A stretch of 64,000 bases of DNA from Pseudomonadota bacterium. Its GTDB lineage: Bacteria; Pseudomonadota; Alphaproteobacteria; Rhizobiales; Devosiaceae. Shown here one piece after another: positions 51,831 to 62,340 of this stretch. Each line of letters opens with the position of its first letter. Positions within the stretch are counted from its first letter, which is position 1. The stretch spans positions 186,001 to 250,000 of the forward strand of contig JAEWBN010000022.1 in the NCBI GenBank assembly GCA_023391095.1. The letters are read 5' to 3'. Under the pieces are notes generated by a model. It was not told the origin of the DNA, did not search any database, and was given only the letters and a program-made list of their open reading frames with translations. The position numbers and the translations under genes are program-made.

Positions 51831-51856
51831 GGGGCGCATAGACGCTGAAGCACATC

Positions 51857-51892
51857 AAACCTCGCCCCGAACACGCGGGCGGGGTTTTTCTT
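51857..51892 (+). terminator. Intrinsic terminator after transaldolase gene
   Basis: aaacctcgccc - loop - gggcggggttt followed by ttctttgg. The stem has one G-U pair. It overlaps the leader of the mrp gene, whose ATG is 12 bp beyond the T-run. Confidence 0.75.
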
Positions 51893-51903
51893 TGGGGCAG
51901 ACA

Positions 51904-52974
51904 ATGGCCGACACCGAACTTTCCGCAGCGATCAAATCCGCTCTTGCCGGCGTCGAAGTCCCCGGCGGTGGCGACCTTGCGAGCTATGCGGGACTTTCCG
52001 AGATCATCGTGACCCCCGGCGCGATAGCCTTCGCCATCGCGGTCGCTCCCGGCATGGAAGCCGCCTTTGGGCCGGCACGCGACGCTGCAAAGGCCGTCGC
52101 CGAGCGGCTCGGCGGCGCCCGCAAGGTGATGGTGTCGATCACGGCTGAGAAGTCGAAAGCCCCCAAATTCTCGCATGGCGCGCCGGTCCCTCCGGGCAAG
52201 ACCATGGTGCCCGGCGTCAAGCACATCATCGCCGTCGGTTCGGGCAAGGGCGGCGTCGGCAAATCCACCACTGCCATCAATATCGCGCTCGCGCTCAAGG
52301 CAGAGGGGCTCAGCGTCGGCGTGCTGGACGCTGACCTTTATGGGCCATCCGTGCCCAAGCTCCTTGGCATCGAGGGCCAGCCAGCCGTGCGCGAAGACGG
52401 CATTTTCAGCCCGCATGAGGCGCATGGCCTCAAAGCCATCTCCATTGGGTCGATGCTGGTGCCCGGCCAGGCCGTCGTCTGGCGCGGACCCATGGCCACC
52501 TCTGGCCTGCGGCAATTGCTTCGGGAGACCGACTGGGGCGGGATCGACGTGCTTGTCATCGACCTGCCGCCGGGCACGGGCGATATCCATATTGCGCTGT
52601 TCCAGCAGACAATCGTCGACGGGGTCGTGATTGTCTCGACGCCGCAGGACATGGCGCTGATCGACGCGCAAAAGGCCGTCGACATGCTACGCAAGATGGA
52701 AGTGCCCATTCTCGGCCTCGTCGAGAACATGAGCTATTTCATCGCGCCCGATACCGGCAATCGCTACGATATCTTTGGTACGGGCGGCGCCGAGAAGGCG
52801 GCCGGCAATCTCGGCATCAATTTCCTCGGTGCCGTGCCGCTGGTCATATCGATCCGCGAAGGGTCAGACGCCGGCGTGCCGCCTATGGTCGCCGCCCCCA
52901 ACGGGCCAGAAGCGCAGGCCTATCGCGCCATTGCGCGCAGCCTGCTGGCCCATGCGGGCGCCGTAAAAGGCTGA
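51904..52974 (+). CDS. Mrp/NBP35-family Fe-S cluster carrier ATPase
   Basis: A 356-aa P-loop protein of iron-sulfur cluster assembly (Mrp/ApbC). Short N-terminal MIP18-like domain (residues 1-90), deviant Walker A GKGGVGKSTTAINIALA near 116, DADLYGPSVPKLLG near 141, and VIDLPPGTGDIHI near 219. The usual CxxC after the ENMSYF motif is FIAPDTG, so the Cys ligands are missing; the same form occurs in related Hyphomicrobiales as far as I recall. The ATG at 51904 follows the terminator directly. Confidence 0.9.
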   Translation: MADTELSAAIKSALAGVEVPGGGDLASYAGLSEIIVTPGAIAFAIAVAPGMEAAFGPARDAAKAVAERLGGARKVMVSITAEKSKAPKFSHGAPVPPGKTMVPGVKHIIAVGSGKGGVGKSTTAINIALALKAEGLSVGVLDADLYGPSVPKLLGIEGQPAVREDGIFSPHEAHGLKAISIGSMLVPGQAVVWRGPMATSGLRQLLRETDWGGIDVLVIDLPPGTGDIHIALFQQTIVDGVVIVSTPQDMALIDAQKAVDMLRKMEVPILGLVENMSYFIAPDTGNRYDIFGTGGAEKAAGNLGINFLGAVPLVISIREGSDAGVPPMVAAPNGPEAQAYRAIARSLLAHAGAVKG

Positions 52975-52997
52975 ACCTCAACGACCGAACCCCTTGA

Positions 52998-53029
52998 TGA
53001 AATCGATTGCACTGAGCGATTGAAACCGC
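52998..53029 (+). promoter_or_regulatory. Candidate LacI-type operator upstream of beta-glucosidase
   Basis: TGAAATCGATTGCA at 52998-53011 is a near-perfect palindrome (12 of 14 bases) with the central CG typical of LacI-family operators. A second imperfect inverted repeat, agcgat-tgaa-accgct, lies at 53014-53029. Both lie within 75 bp of the beta-glucosidase start. No LacI gene is in the window. Confidence 0.45.
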
Positions 53030-53074
53030 TATCGGGCTAACTCCAACGGTGGGAAGCCGGGTTGCGGAGGGGTT

Positions 53075-54388
53075 ATGTTTTCATTTGATCGCCGGGACTT
53101 CGGTCCCGATTTCACCTTTGGCGTGGCGACTGCTGCCTACCAGATCGAGGGCGGACAGGGTGATGGCCGCGGGCCATGTATCTGGGACACGTTCTCGGCC
53201 ACGCCGGGCAATGTGCACAATGGCGACACGGGCCGCGACGCCTGCAAGCATTACGAGCTCTGGCCGCAGGATCTGGACCTGATCCGCGATGGCGGGTTTG
53301 ATGCCTATCGGTTCTCCTTTGCCTGGCCGCGCCTCATTCCCGAGGGTACGGGCGCGATCAACCAGGCCGGCGTCGACTTCTACGACCGGCTGATCGACGG
53401 TATGCTTGAACGTGGCATCAAGCCCTATGCGACTCTCTACCATTGGGATCTCCCCTCTGCCCTGCAGGACCGCGGCGGGTGGATGAACCGCGACATCGCC
53501 AACTGGTTTGCCGACTACGCCACTCTGGTGGCCGAGAAGTTCGGCGACCGACTGGTTGCCACCGCGACGATCAACGAGCCTTGGTGCGTCGCCTTCCTCA
53601 GCCATTTCCTGGGCGTCCATGCTCCGGGCTATCGCGACCTGCGTGCCGCTGCCCGCGCCATGCATCACGTGCTCTTTGCCCATGGCACCGCCATCGACGC
53701 TCTGCGGGCCGGTGGCGCCACGAACCTCGGCATCGTGCTCAACCTCGAAAAGTCCGAACCGGCCACCGAGAGCGAAGAGGACAAGGCGGCCTGCAATTTC
53801 GGGGATGCCCTGTTCAATCGCTGGTATCTGGGCGGCGTCTTCAAGGGCCAGTATCCGGCCGAGCTGACCGAATGGCTCGCCCCCTATCTGCCCGCCAACT
53901 ACCAGGCCGATATGGACGTCGTCTCCCGGCCGCTCGATTGGCTGGGCATTAACTATTATACCCGCAGCCTCTACAAGGCCTCGCAAACGCCGGGTCGCCC
54001 GGTGGAGCAGGTCAAGGGCCCGCTGGAAAAGACCGATATCGGCTGGGAAATTTACCCGAAGGGTCTGTCGGACCTGCTGGTGCGCGTTTCCAACGAATAC
54101 ACCAAGCTGCCCATCTATGTGACCGAGAATGGCATGGCGGAGGTCGAGGGCGACAACGACCCGCGCCGTGTGAAGTACTACGAAGATCACCTCAAGGCCG
54201 TCCTCGCAGCCAAGAAGGACGGCGCCGACGTGCGCGGTTACTTCGCCTGGTCGCTGCTGGACAATTACGAATGGGCAGAAGGCTATAGCAAGCGCTTCGG
54301 CCTGGTCCATGTGGATTACGAAACCCAGCAGCGCACGCCGAAGGCCAGCTTCCGCTCCTTCCAGGGCATGCTGCACAATACCCGCTGA
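53075..54388 (+). CDS. GH1 beta-glucosidase
   Basis: A 437-aa family 1 glycoside hydrolase cleaving beta-glucosides, probably cytosolic since no signal peptide is seen. The acid/base Glu is in TINEPW near residue 166-171 and the nucleophile Glu in YVTENGMA near 348-355. FTFGVATAAYQIEGG at the N-terminus and the C-terminal WSLLDNYEWAEGYSKRFGL are typical. Start ATG at 53075 has ggagggg upstream. Next to a peptide-type ABC operon on the other strand; a sugar importer is not adjacent. Confidence 0.94.
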   Translation: MFSFDRRDFGPDFTFGVATAAYQIEGGQGDGRGPCIWDTFSATPGNVHNGDTGRDACKHYELWPQDLDLIRDGGFDAYRFSFAWPRLIPEGTGAINQAGVDFYDRLIDGMLERGIKPYATLYHWDLPSALQDRGGWMNRDIANWFADYATLVAEKFGDRLVATATINEPWCVAFLSHFLGVHAPGYRDLRAAARAMHHVLFAHGTAIDALRAGGATNLGIVLNLEKSEPATESEEDKAACNFGDALFNRWYLGGVFKGQYPAELTEWLAPYLPANYQADMDVVSRPLDWLGINYYTRSLYKASQTPGRPVEQVKGPLEKTDIGWEIYPKGLSDLLVRVSNEYTKLPIYVTENGMAEVEGDNDPRRVKYYEDHLKAVLAAKKDGADVRGYFAWSLLDNYEWAEGYSKRFGLVHVDYETQQRTPKASFRSFQGMLHNTR

Positions 54389-54402
54389 ACCTATCGCGGC
54401 TG

Positions 54403-55962
54403 TCAGGCGACGTCTGGCAGCCGCGCGTCCATCAAGGCCCTGGTCAGCGCGTGCTGCGGCGCGGCGAAGAGTTCATCCGGCCGCCCCTCCTCCACGATCC
54501 GGCCCGCTTCCATCACCAGCACCCGGTCCGCCATGGCTGCAACCATGTCGAGGTCGTGGCTGATGATCAGATAGGTCAGCCCGTACTCAGCCTGAAGACG
54601 TGCGAGCAGGTTGAGAACATCGCCGCGCACGGAAACGTCGAGCGCCGAGACGGGCTCATCAAGAACCAGCAGACGCGGACGGGTGACCATGGCACGGGCA
54701 ATGGCCAGCCGCTGCCGTTGACCGCCAGAGAATTCATGTGGGTAGCGGGTGAGCATGGCCGGGTCGAGCCCGACCGACTTGATGGCTTCAATCAGCCGCT
54801 GCTGACGCTCCATTGGCGCGATGCGTCCGAGGAGATGCAGCGGCTCCCCCAGCGATTCCGCGATGGTCATGCGCGGATCGAAGCTGCCGAAGGGGTCCTG
54901 GAAGACTAAGGAAATATCGGCGCGTTTGTTAGCCGGCAGGTCGCGGCCGCGAAATTGCAGCGAATCGAACGTGAAGTGCCCCTCAGTTGCGCTATCGAGC
55001 CCGACGATCATCCGGGCCAGAGTGGACTTACCACAGCCGGAGGGGCCGACCAGGGCTACGCATTCACCGGTGCCCACTGAAAGATCGACCGCGTTGACGG
55101 CACGGAGGGGCGGTTTACGCCAAGCCAGGAACCCCCCGGCAGGATAGTCGCGACTGACATGGTGGGCATTGAGAAGGGGAGCGCCGGAGGCCGCATGCGC
55201 CGGTCGGCGGCGCTCGATCCGGCTCGCGGCGAGCAGGCGGGTAGTATAGTCATGCTGCGGCCGCTCCAGAACGTCCTCTGTGCGCCCCTGTTCGACCAGC
55301 GTGCCTGCGCGCATGACCCCGATATGGGTGCAGAGTGCGGCCACGGCGCGAATGTCGTGGCTGATGAACAGCAAGGTCATCCGCCGCTTGCGGCACACCG
55401 TGTCGATCAGGTCGAGAACCATGCGCTGGGTGATGACATCGAGTGCCGAAGTCGGTTCGTCGGCGATCAACAGCTCCGGCTCGCCTGCCAGCGCCATGGC
55501 GATCATGGCGCGCTGGCGCTGTCCGCCGGACAGTTGATGGGGGTAGCGGGCGGCATGTCTGAGTTCGAGCCCAACCTCGGCGAGGAGCGCGGAAAGATCG
55601 GTGCCGGCCAACCCCGTGCGTCCAGAGAGGGTGATCGATTCCGTGATCTGGTCGCCGATGGTCATCAGCGGATTGAGCGCCGTCATCGGCTCCTGGAACA
55701 CCATGCCGATCCTGCTGCCGCGCAGGCGCACCATATCGTTCTCCGAGGTCGGGAGAGGCGTGCCTTCGAAGGTGATCGTGCCGGATGCGTCAGCTGTCTC
55801 TGGGAGCAGGCCCGTGATGGCGAGCGCGGTCAGCGACTTGCCCGAGCCGCTTTCGCCGATGATGCCGAAACGATCGCCAGTGGCGATGGATAGCGAGAGG
55901 TTCTCCACCGCGGCGCGGCCGTCAAAGCGAATGGTGAGGCCGGAAATATCAACCAGTGCCAT
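54403..55962 (-). CDS. Fused dual-ATPase of oligopeptide/dipeptide ABC transporter (DppDF type)
   Basis: A 519-aa protein carrying two complete ABC ATPase domains, one per half. Domain 1: Walker A GESGSGKS near 35, LSGGQRQR near 145, LLIADEPTSALD. Domain 2: GPSGCGKST near 305, FSGGQRQR near 415, LLVLDEPVSALD. The DppD/DppF pair is fused into one chain, as in many Proteobacteria. It powers the two permeases upstream. The ATG at 55962 has gggagg upstream and overlaps the permease stop by 14 bp. Confidence 0.93.
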   Translation of the reverse strand: MALVDISGLTIRFDGRAAVENLSLSIATGDRFGIIGESGSGKSLTALAITGLLPETADASGTITFEGTPLPTSENDMVRLRGSRIGMVFQEPMTALNPLMTIGDQITESITLSGRTGLAGTDLSALLAEVGLELRHAARYPHQLSGGQRQRAMIAMALAGEPELLIADEPTSALDVITQRMVLDLIDTVCRKRRMTLLFISHDIRAVAALCTHIGVMRAGTLVEQGRTEDVLERPQHDYTTRLLAASRIERRRPAHAASGAPLLNAHHVSRDYPAGGFLAWRKPPLRAVNAVDLSVGTGECVALVGPSGCGKSTLARMIVGLDSATEGHFTFDSLQFRGRDLPANKRADISLVFQDPFGSFDPRMTIAESLGEPLHLLGRIAPMERQQRLIEAIKSVGLDPAMLTRYPHEFSGGQRQRLAIARAMVTRPRLLVLDEPVSALDVSVRGDVLNLLARLQAEYGLTYLIISHDLDMVAAMADRVLVMEAGRIVEEGRPDELFAAPQHALTRALMDARLPDVA

Positions 55963-56793
55963 GGTTGAGCCCCTCCCGGCGCAGGCGTGGATCGAGCGCG
56001 TCACGCAAGCCATCGCCGGCAATGTTGAGCCCGATCACCATGAGAACGATGGTGAAACCCGGCACGATGCTGAGCCAGGGATGGATCAGGAAAAGGCTTT
56101 GCACGTCGCGCAGCATGAGGCCAAGGCTGACCGCGGGCGGTTGGGTGCCGAGCCCGATATAGGATAGGCCGGCCTCGGCCAGAATGCCCAGCGAGAGCTG
56201 GATGGTGCCCTGCACGATGACAAGGCTCATGATGTTGGGCAGGAGGTGCCGGACGCTGATGGCCGCATTGCCGAGACCCGCGAGGCGGGCAGCAGAGACA
56301 TAGTCCTGCGTGGCAATGGCGAGTGCGCCGCCCCGCGCAACGCGAGCAAAAACCGGGATGTTGAAGATGCCAATGGCGACGATGGCGTTGAGTTCGCCGG
56401 GACCGACCAGGGTGGTGATGAGGATGGCAACCACCACGGCCGGGAAGGCAAAGGTAACGTCGGAAAAGCGCAGGACGAGCCATTCCACCGCACCACCCCA
56501 GGCAGCAGCTGCAAGACCCATGGGCACGCCAATACCGATCCCGATGACAACCGCGGCAGCAGCGACAAGCAGGCTGGTCAGCGAGCCACTCATCACCAGC
56601 GAGAGCATGTCGCGCCCGAGATGGTCAGTGCCCAACCAATGGGCCGGGCCGGGCCCCTGAAAGCGGCGCCCGATAGCGATCTGATCGATGGGAAACGGCG
56701 TCCAGAGCAGCGAGACCAGCGCCAGAACAGCGAAAACCAGGCTAATGGCGATACCGGCAACGAGGCTGGGATTGGCGCGGAGAAAGCGGGCCG

Positions 56794-56797
<4 letters not shown>
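55949..56797 (-). CDS. Oligopeptide/dipeptide ABC transporter permease (DppC type)
   Basis: A 282-aa inner-membrane protein with about six helices: N-terminal LVAGIAISLVFAVLALVSLL, the DHLGRDMLS motif near 58 and the ABC permease EAA-like stretch YVSAARLAGLGNAAISVRHL near 172-191. It matches the DppC/OppC half. It overlaps both neighbours (ATGA with the DppB-type gene, 14 bp with the ATPase), indicating tight co-translation. Confidence 0.92.
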
Positions 56798-57744
<947 letters not shown>

Positions 57745-57805
57745 GGGCGCATGCCCCTCGACGCGCGCCGCTGCCAACTAGACTTATACCAAGCGGCCAG
57801 AAGCT

Positions 57806-57918
57806 CGATGGCACACCCGCCCCTCGACGGGGAGGGTTGGGACGGGGTGCTCACAAACTGCCTCAGTGCAGTCTGGCACCCCCTCCTGGCCTCCCCCGTC
57901 AAGGGGGAGGTGGCGCCC
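57806..57918. repeat. Two inverted dispersed palindromic repeats
   Basis: Unit A, 57811-57850 (cccctcgacggggaggg ... cggggtgc), and unit B, 57875-57918 (ggcaccccctcc ... the 23-bp core at 57890-57912 identical to 25806-25828), are arranged as inverted copies. They fill the gap between the binding-protein gene and its permeases and could fold into a long stem in the operon mRNA. Confidence 0.72.
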
Positions 57919-57960
57919 GGTGCGCGTGGAAGCATCCAGATCGGTAGTCTTGCGTAACGT

Positions 57961-59439
57961 CTATTCCACCCAACGGATATCGCGCAGGACCACGCCTTCA
58001 ATGGGCGCGTTCTGCCACATGCCCTCGAGCTTGGCGTTCCAGACACCGGTCTGTGCCAACTCGAACAGGTAGCCGTTAACAGCATCCTCGGCGATGATGG
58101 TCTGGAATTGCTGCGCCAGACGCTTGCGCTCGGCCTCGTCGGTCGTGGCATTGAGTGTCTCGTTGAGCGCCTGAACTTCGGGATTGTCGTAGCCGAAGTA
58201 GTAGTCCGGGTTGGCGTAAATGCCAATGTCGAACGGTTCGACATGGCTGATGATGCTGAGGTCGAAGTCCTTGTTGGTCAGGACATCCTCCAGCCACTGC
58301 GCCCATTCCATGTTGACCAGTTCAACCTTGACGCCGACCTGGGCAAACTGGCTGGCGATGATCTGGCCGGAAAGACGCGCATAGGCAACCGGCGGCAGTT
58401 TGAGGGTCGCGCTGAACCCATCGGGCAAGCCAGCCTCGGCGAGCAGCGCCCTGGCGGCCTCCGGGTCGTACGGATAGGTCTCGGTCAGGTCGAGGTAATA
58501 GGGGTGATGCGGCGCGAAATGGGTGCCGATGGGGACCCCATAGCCATAGGTTGCGCCGTCGATCACGTCCTGCCGGTTGATGGCGTGGGCGAGCGCCTGA
58601 CGCACGCGCAGGTCGTCGAACGGAGCCTTGGCATTGTTGGTGGCAAGGATGGTTTCGCCTTCGGTGGAGCCAACCAGGACCTTGAATTGCGGATTGCCTT
58701 CAAAGACCGCGAGCGCTTCAGGAGCGAAGTTGTTGGTGCCATCAACGTCGCCCGCCAGGAGCGCATTGGTCAGCGTGGCCGTGTCGGAGATGAAGAGGTA
58801 GGTGGCCTTGGTCAGAGCGGGCTTGTCACCCCAATAGGGGCCATACTGCTCAAGGATGACCCGGCTGCCGCGATCCCACTGAACAAAGGCAAAAGGGCCG
58901 GTGCCGATGGGTTCATTGGCATTGTTGTCCGCGCTTTCCGGCGCGACGATGACCGCATCGCCACGGCCGAGATTGAACAGAAACATGCCATCGGGCCGGG
59001 CGAGCGCGATTTCAATGGTCAGGGGATCAACCACCGTGACTGCCTCGATGGACGTATAGAGCGCCTTCTGGGCGTTGACGCTGTCCTCGGCCAGAATGCG
59101 GTCGAAGGAGAACTTGACATCTTCGGCGTCAAAGCTCGTCCCGTCGTGGAAGGTGACGCCGTCCCGGAGCTTGAACGTGTAGGTGAGCCCGTCCTCGGAA
59201 ATGGTCCAGCTTTCGGCAAGCCCCGGCTGGACAGCGCCCGTCTGGTCGATCCTTGTCAGCCCTTCGAAGACGTTCTGGTAGACGACCACATCGATGGCTT
59301 CCGCGGCGCCGGCCGTGGGATCCAGGATAGGTGGCTCAAGGGCGACGCCGATGCGGATCTCGCTCGACTGGGCATAGACGGCTGATGTCGCGAGCAACAG
59401 GCCGATGGCCGCGAGAAACAAAGATTTGGTCTTGTTCAT
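57961..59439 (-). CDS. Peptide-type ABC transporter substrate-binding protein (SBP family 5)
   Basis: A 492-aa periplasmic binding protein with a signal peptide (MNKTKSLFLAAIGLLLATSA, cleavage near VYA-Q) and the family 5 features: AEAIDVVVYQNVFEGLTRID near residue 46, GLTYTFKLRDGVTFHDG near 82-98 with DAEDVKFSFDR after it, and PIGTGPF near 177. Such proteins bind peptides, nickel or glycosides; ligand unknown. ATG at 59439 has aggagacaccc upstream. It is the first gene of the four-gene ABC operon on the minus strand. Confidence 0.92.
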   Translation of the reverse strand: MNKTKSLFLAAIGLLLATSAVYAQSSEIRIGVALEPPILDPTAGAAEAIDVVVYQNVFEGLTRIDQTGAVQPGLAESWTISEDGLTYTFKLRDGVTFHDGTSFDAEDVKFSFDRILAEDSVNAQKALYTSIEAVTVVDPLTIEIALARPDGMFLFNLGRGDAVIVAPESADNNANEPIGTGPFAFVQWDRGSRVILEQYGPYWGDKPALTKATYLFISDTATLTNALLAGDVDGTNNFAPEALAVFEGNPQFKVLVGSTEGETILATNNAKAPFDDLRVRQALAHAINRQDVIDGATYGYGVPIGTHFAPHHPYYLDLTETYPYDPEAARALLAEAGLPDGFSATLKLPPVAYARLSGQIIASQFAQVGVKVELVNMEWAQWLEDVLTNKDFDLSIISHVEPFDIGIYANPDYYFGYDNPEVQALNETLNATTDEAERKRLAQQFQTIIAEDAVNGYLFELAQTGVWNAKLEGMWQNAPIEGVVLRDIRWVE

Positions 59440-59524
59440 GGGTGTCTCCTCAGGCCGGGGCGGCGCGCCACCGATTTGGCTTAGATATAAGCAAAGCCGC
59501 ACGTCGGCGCACCTGCCGCGCGTG

Positions 59525-61183
59525 TCAAACTTTTCGCCTATCAGCCGCCCATGAGGCAAGAATGACCGGGATGGTGCCCGCCAGCACAATGCAGAGTGCC
59601 GGCAGCGCCGCCTGCGCAAAAAGCCCGACATTGGCGCGGGAATAGACCAGCGTTGCCAATGTCTCGACGCCAAGCGGCCTCAACAGGAGCGTCGCCGGCA
59701 GCTCCTTGACGATTTCCACAAAGACCAGCATGGCCGCCGAGAGGATGGCCGGGGACAAAGTAGGCAGGTCGATCCGGAACAGGATGGACAGGCGGCTGGC
59801 GCCCAGCGCCCTGCCCGCGTCCAGCATGGAACGGCCACGTTTCTTCATGGCAGCGTCGAGCGTTGAATGGCTGACGGCGAGGAAGCGGATTGTATAGACA
59901 TAGACCAAAGCCGCCATGGACCCGGACAGGATCAGCCCCGGTCGCCAGTCGAGTAGCGCCATGGTCATGCGGTTGAACCAGAGATCGGCCTGCCCCAGCG
60001 GCTGCAGCAGGCCCAGGGCGAGCACCGTGCCGGGGATGGCATAGCCGAGCGTCGATAGCCGGATAAAACCGGCGGATACGCCGCCCCGCTCCCCAAGGCG
60101 CGCCGCGAAAAGACCGATGGTGACCGCGCTGAGAGCGCCAAGGGTGGCCAGCGTCACAGTCGGCACGAGGGCCCTGAGCATGAGGGCAACCGTATCAGGG
60201 TGGTAAAGCCGGACCGAAAGGTAGGCCAGTTCACCGGCCGGAATGCCGAAGCCGATAAGGAAAAGGATAAGGCAGAAGCCGAAAGCCAGCCCGCTACGTC
60301 CGCCGGACAGGATCTCCCGTGCCGGCGGAACCCGGCTATCGCGTTGGGCGGCATAGACACGGTCGTGGCGGGCGCGGCGCTCGGCGGCGATCAGCAGGCT
60401 GATGATCAACACCACCGTGACCGCCAGTTGTGCAGCACCGCCGAAATCGGAGCGGTTGATCCAGGTGGAGTAGATGATGGCGGTAATGGCGTTGATGCCG
60501 AAATACTGCACAGCGCCGAGATCGTTGACCACTTCCATCATGGCCAGCGTCATGCCCACCACCAGAGCCGGCCGGGAAATGGGCAGGATGATGCGCAAGA
60601 ACGTGCGCAACCCGCTCGAGCCCAGCGTGCGCGCTGCGATGCTGAGGGAGGTGGACTGCATCAGGAAAAACGCGCGGCAGGCCACGTAAACGTAAGGGTA
60701 AAGCACTGCGGAGAGCACCAGCGCGGCGCCCCAATGGCTTCTGATGTCGGGGAACCAGTAGTCCCGCACCGTCGCGGCCCCGGTCATCTGCCGGATCGCG
60801 GTCTGGATCGGACCAGTGAAATCCAGAAACTCCACATAGGAATAGGCAGCCAGATAGGTCGGCACAGCCAGCGGCAGAACCAGAGCCCAATCGAAGAAAC
60901 GGCGCAGGGGAAAATCGTAGTGAGTGACGAGCCAGGCGGCGGTGAGGCCCGCAGCACCGGTCAACACGCCCACCGACAACATGAGCAGACCTGTTTCGCG
61001 CAAGGCCGTAGGCAACATGGTGGCTGCAAGCCCGTTGCTGCCGGTGCCCAATGCGCCAAGCGCGGCGATGGCCAGCCAGATGATGGGCAGGCCGACGACC
61101 AGTACCAGAACAAGCGGCAAGACCGGCGGGGCAGAAGCCACGCCGGTCCACTTCCGGTTAAGAGCGAAAGGGGTCTCTGACAA
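59525..61183 (-). CDS. Iron(III) ABC transporter permease (FbpB-type, duplicated)
   Basis: A 552-aa protein with about twelve helices in two homologous halves, as in FbpB/SfuB/ThiP. Each half carries an EAA-like loop: SIAARTLGSSGLRTFLRIIL in the first half and MLDAGRALGASRLSILFRID in the second. Five bp downstream of the binding-protein gene. The open frame starts with TTG at 61183; there is no clear Shine-Dalgarno, so translation may be coupled. No ATPase gene follows in the window. Confidence 0.9.
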   Translation of the reverse strand: MSETPFALNRKWTGVASAPPVLPLVLVLVVGLPIIWLAIAALGALGTGSNGLAATMLPTALRETGLLMLSVGVLTGAAGLTAAWLVTHYDFPLRRFFDWALVLPLAVPTYLAAYSYVEFLDFTGPIQTAIRQMTGAATVRDYWFPDIRSHWGAALVLSAVLYPYVYVACRAFFLMQSTSLSIAARTLGSSGLRTFLRIILPISRPALVVGMTLAMMEVVNDLGAVQYFGINAITAIIYSTWINRSDFGGAAQLAVTVVLIISLLIAAERRARHDRVYAAQRDSRVPPAREILSGGRSGLAFGFCLILFLIGFGIPAGELAYLSVRLYHPDTVALMLRALVPTVTLATLGALSAVTIGLFAARLGERGGVSAGFIRLSTLGYAIPGTVLALGLLQPLGQADLWFNRMTMALLDWRPGLILSGSMAALVYVYTIRFLAVSHSTLDAAMKKRGRSMLDAGRALGASRLSILFRIDLPTLSPAILSAAMLVFVEIVKELPATLLLRPLGVETLATLVYSRANVGLFAQAALPALCIVLAGTIPVILASWAADRRKV

Positions 61184-61188
61184 ATCGT

Positions 61189-62235
61189 TTAGTTCTGCGG
61201 GCCTTCGTCGAACTTGAGTTCGTCAACGAGCTGGGCGGCGAGCGCACGATTGGCGGCCACTTCGGTCAGCGGGACGTCTGAAGCCTTGAGCGTACCCCAG
61301 CTGGCAACCAGTTCGTTGATGGGCGCGCTGGGCACGACCGGGAACTCGTAATTGGTGTCGGCATAGATCGACTGGGCTTCGTCCGAGAGGAGGAAGGCGA
61401 TCAGAGCATTGGCATTGTCGACATTGGGGGCGTGCTTGGCAATGAAGCCGCCGGCCACATTGACCTGGGTGCCTTCGCCTTCGGCATCGGGGTAGATGAT
61501 GCGCGCGGCATTGGCCCAGTCCTTCTGCTCCGGTTCGGCATCGTTGTTGAGCATTGCACCCATGTAGTAGGTATTGACGATCGCCAGGTCGCAGGATCCT
61601 TCGAGGATCGACTTGACTTGCTGGCGGTCATTGCCGGTCGGTGGGAAAGCCAGGTTGTCGCGCACGCCGGCCAGCCAGGTGCGAGCCTGCTCTTCGCCAT
61701 GCTGGGCGATATAGTGGGCGATGAGACCGATATTGTAGGCATGGGTGCCGGTGCGCGTGCAGATGCGGCCCTTCCACTCTTCCGAGGTCAGGTCGTCATA
61801 GGTCAGCGCGGTGGCCTCGACGCGATCCTTGGACACGTAGAAAACGCGGCTGCGCAGCGACAGTGCGGTCCAGTTGGCGGCGTCATCGCGGAAAGCGGCG
61901 GGAACGCGCTCTTCAAGCACCGGGGTGCTGATCGGCTGGGTCAGACCCTGCTCTTCGGCGCCCACGAGATTGCCGATATCAACGGTCAGAACAACGTCAG
62001 CCGGGGAAAGCTCGCCTTCGGCAGCAACGCGTTCAAGCAGGCCATCGCCGGCATAAAGCACATTGGCCGTGATGCCGGTTTCGGCGGTGAACTTGTCGAG
62101 CAGGGGCTGGAGCAGGCTCTGCTCGCGATAGCTATAGATATTGACTTCACCGCTTTGGGCGAAGGCGGGCAAGGCGGTGCCGGCCAGCATGGTGGTGGCC
62201 AAAAGGGCGCCAAAGATCTGCACGGACTTGGTCAT
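61189..62235 (-). CDS. Iron(III) ABC transporter substrate-binding protein (FbpA type)
   Basis: A 348-aa periplasmic ferric-ion-binding protein with a signal peptide (MTKSVQIFGALLATTMLAGT, cleavage near AFA-Q). N-terminal EVNIYSYREQSLLQPLLDKF and the Tyr-rich ligand motif VNTYYMGAML near residues 214-223 are as in FbpA/FutA. The ATG at 62235 has aggagaagcag directly upstream, preferred over 62253. Upstream lies an Irr/ICE-like palindrome. Confidence 0.93.
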   Translation of the reverse strand: MTKSVQIFGALLATTMLAGTALPAFAQSGEVNIYSYREQSLLQPLLDKFTAETGITANVLYAGDGLLERVAAEGELSPADVVLTVDIGNLVGAEEQGLTQPISTPVLEERVPAAFRDDAANWTALSLRSRVFYVSKDRVEATALTYDDLTSEEWKGRICTRTGTHAYNIGLIAHYIAQHGEEQARTWLAGVRDNLAFPPTGNDRQQVKSILEGSCDLAIVNTYYMGAMLNNDAEPEQKDWANAARIIYPDAEGEGTQVNVAGGFIAKHAPNVDNANALIAFLLSDEAQSIYADTNYEFPVVPSAPINELVASWGTLKASDVPLTEVAANRALAAQLVDELKFDEGPQN

Positions 62236-62340
62236 CTGCTTCTCCTGCTGCATCGGGGGTCAAGGCCCCGACAGACGGCGGCTTATTGCAGAACGCCGTT
62301 CGATAAGTCAATAAACCCAATGAAAACAATTGCTTAAAGA

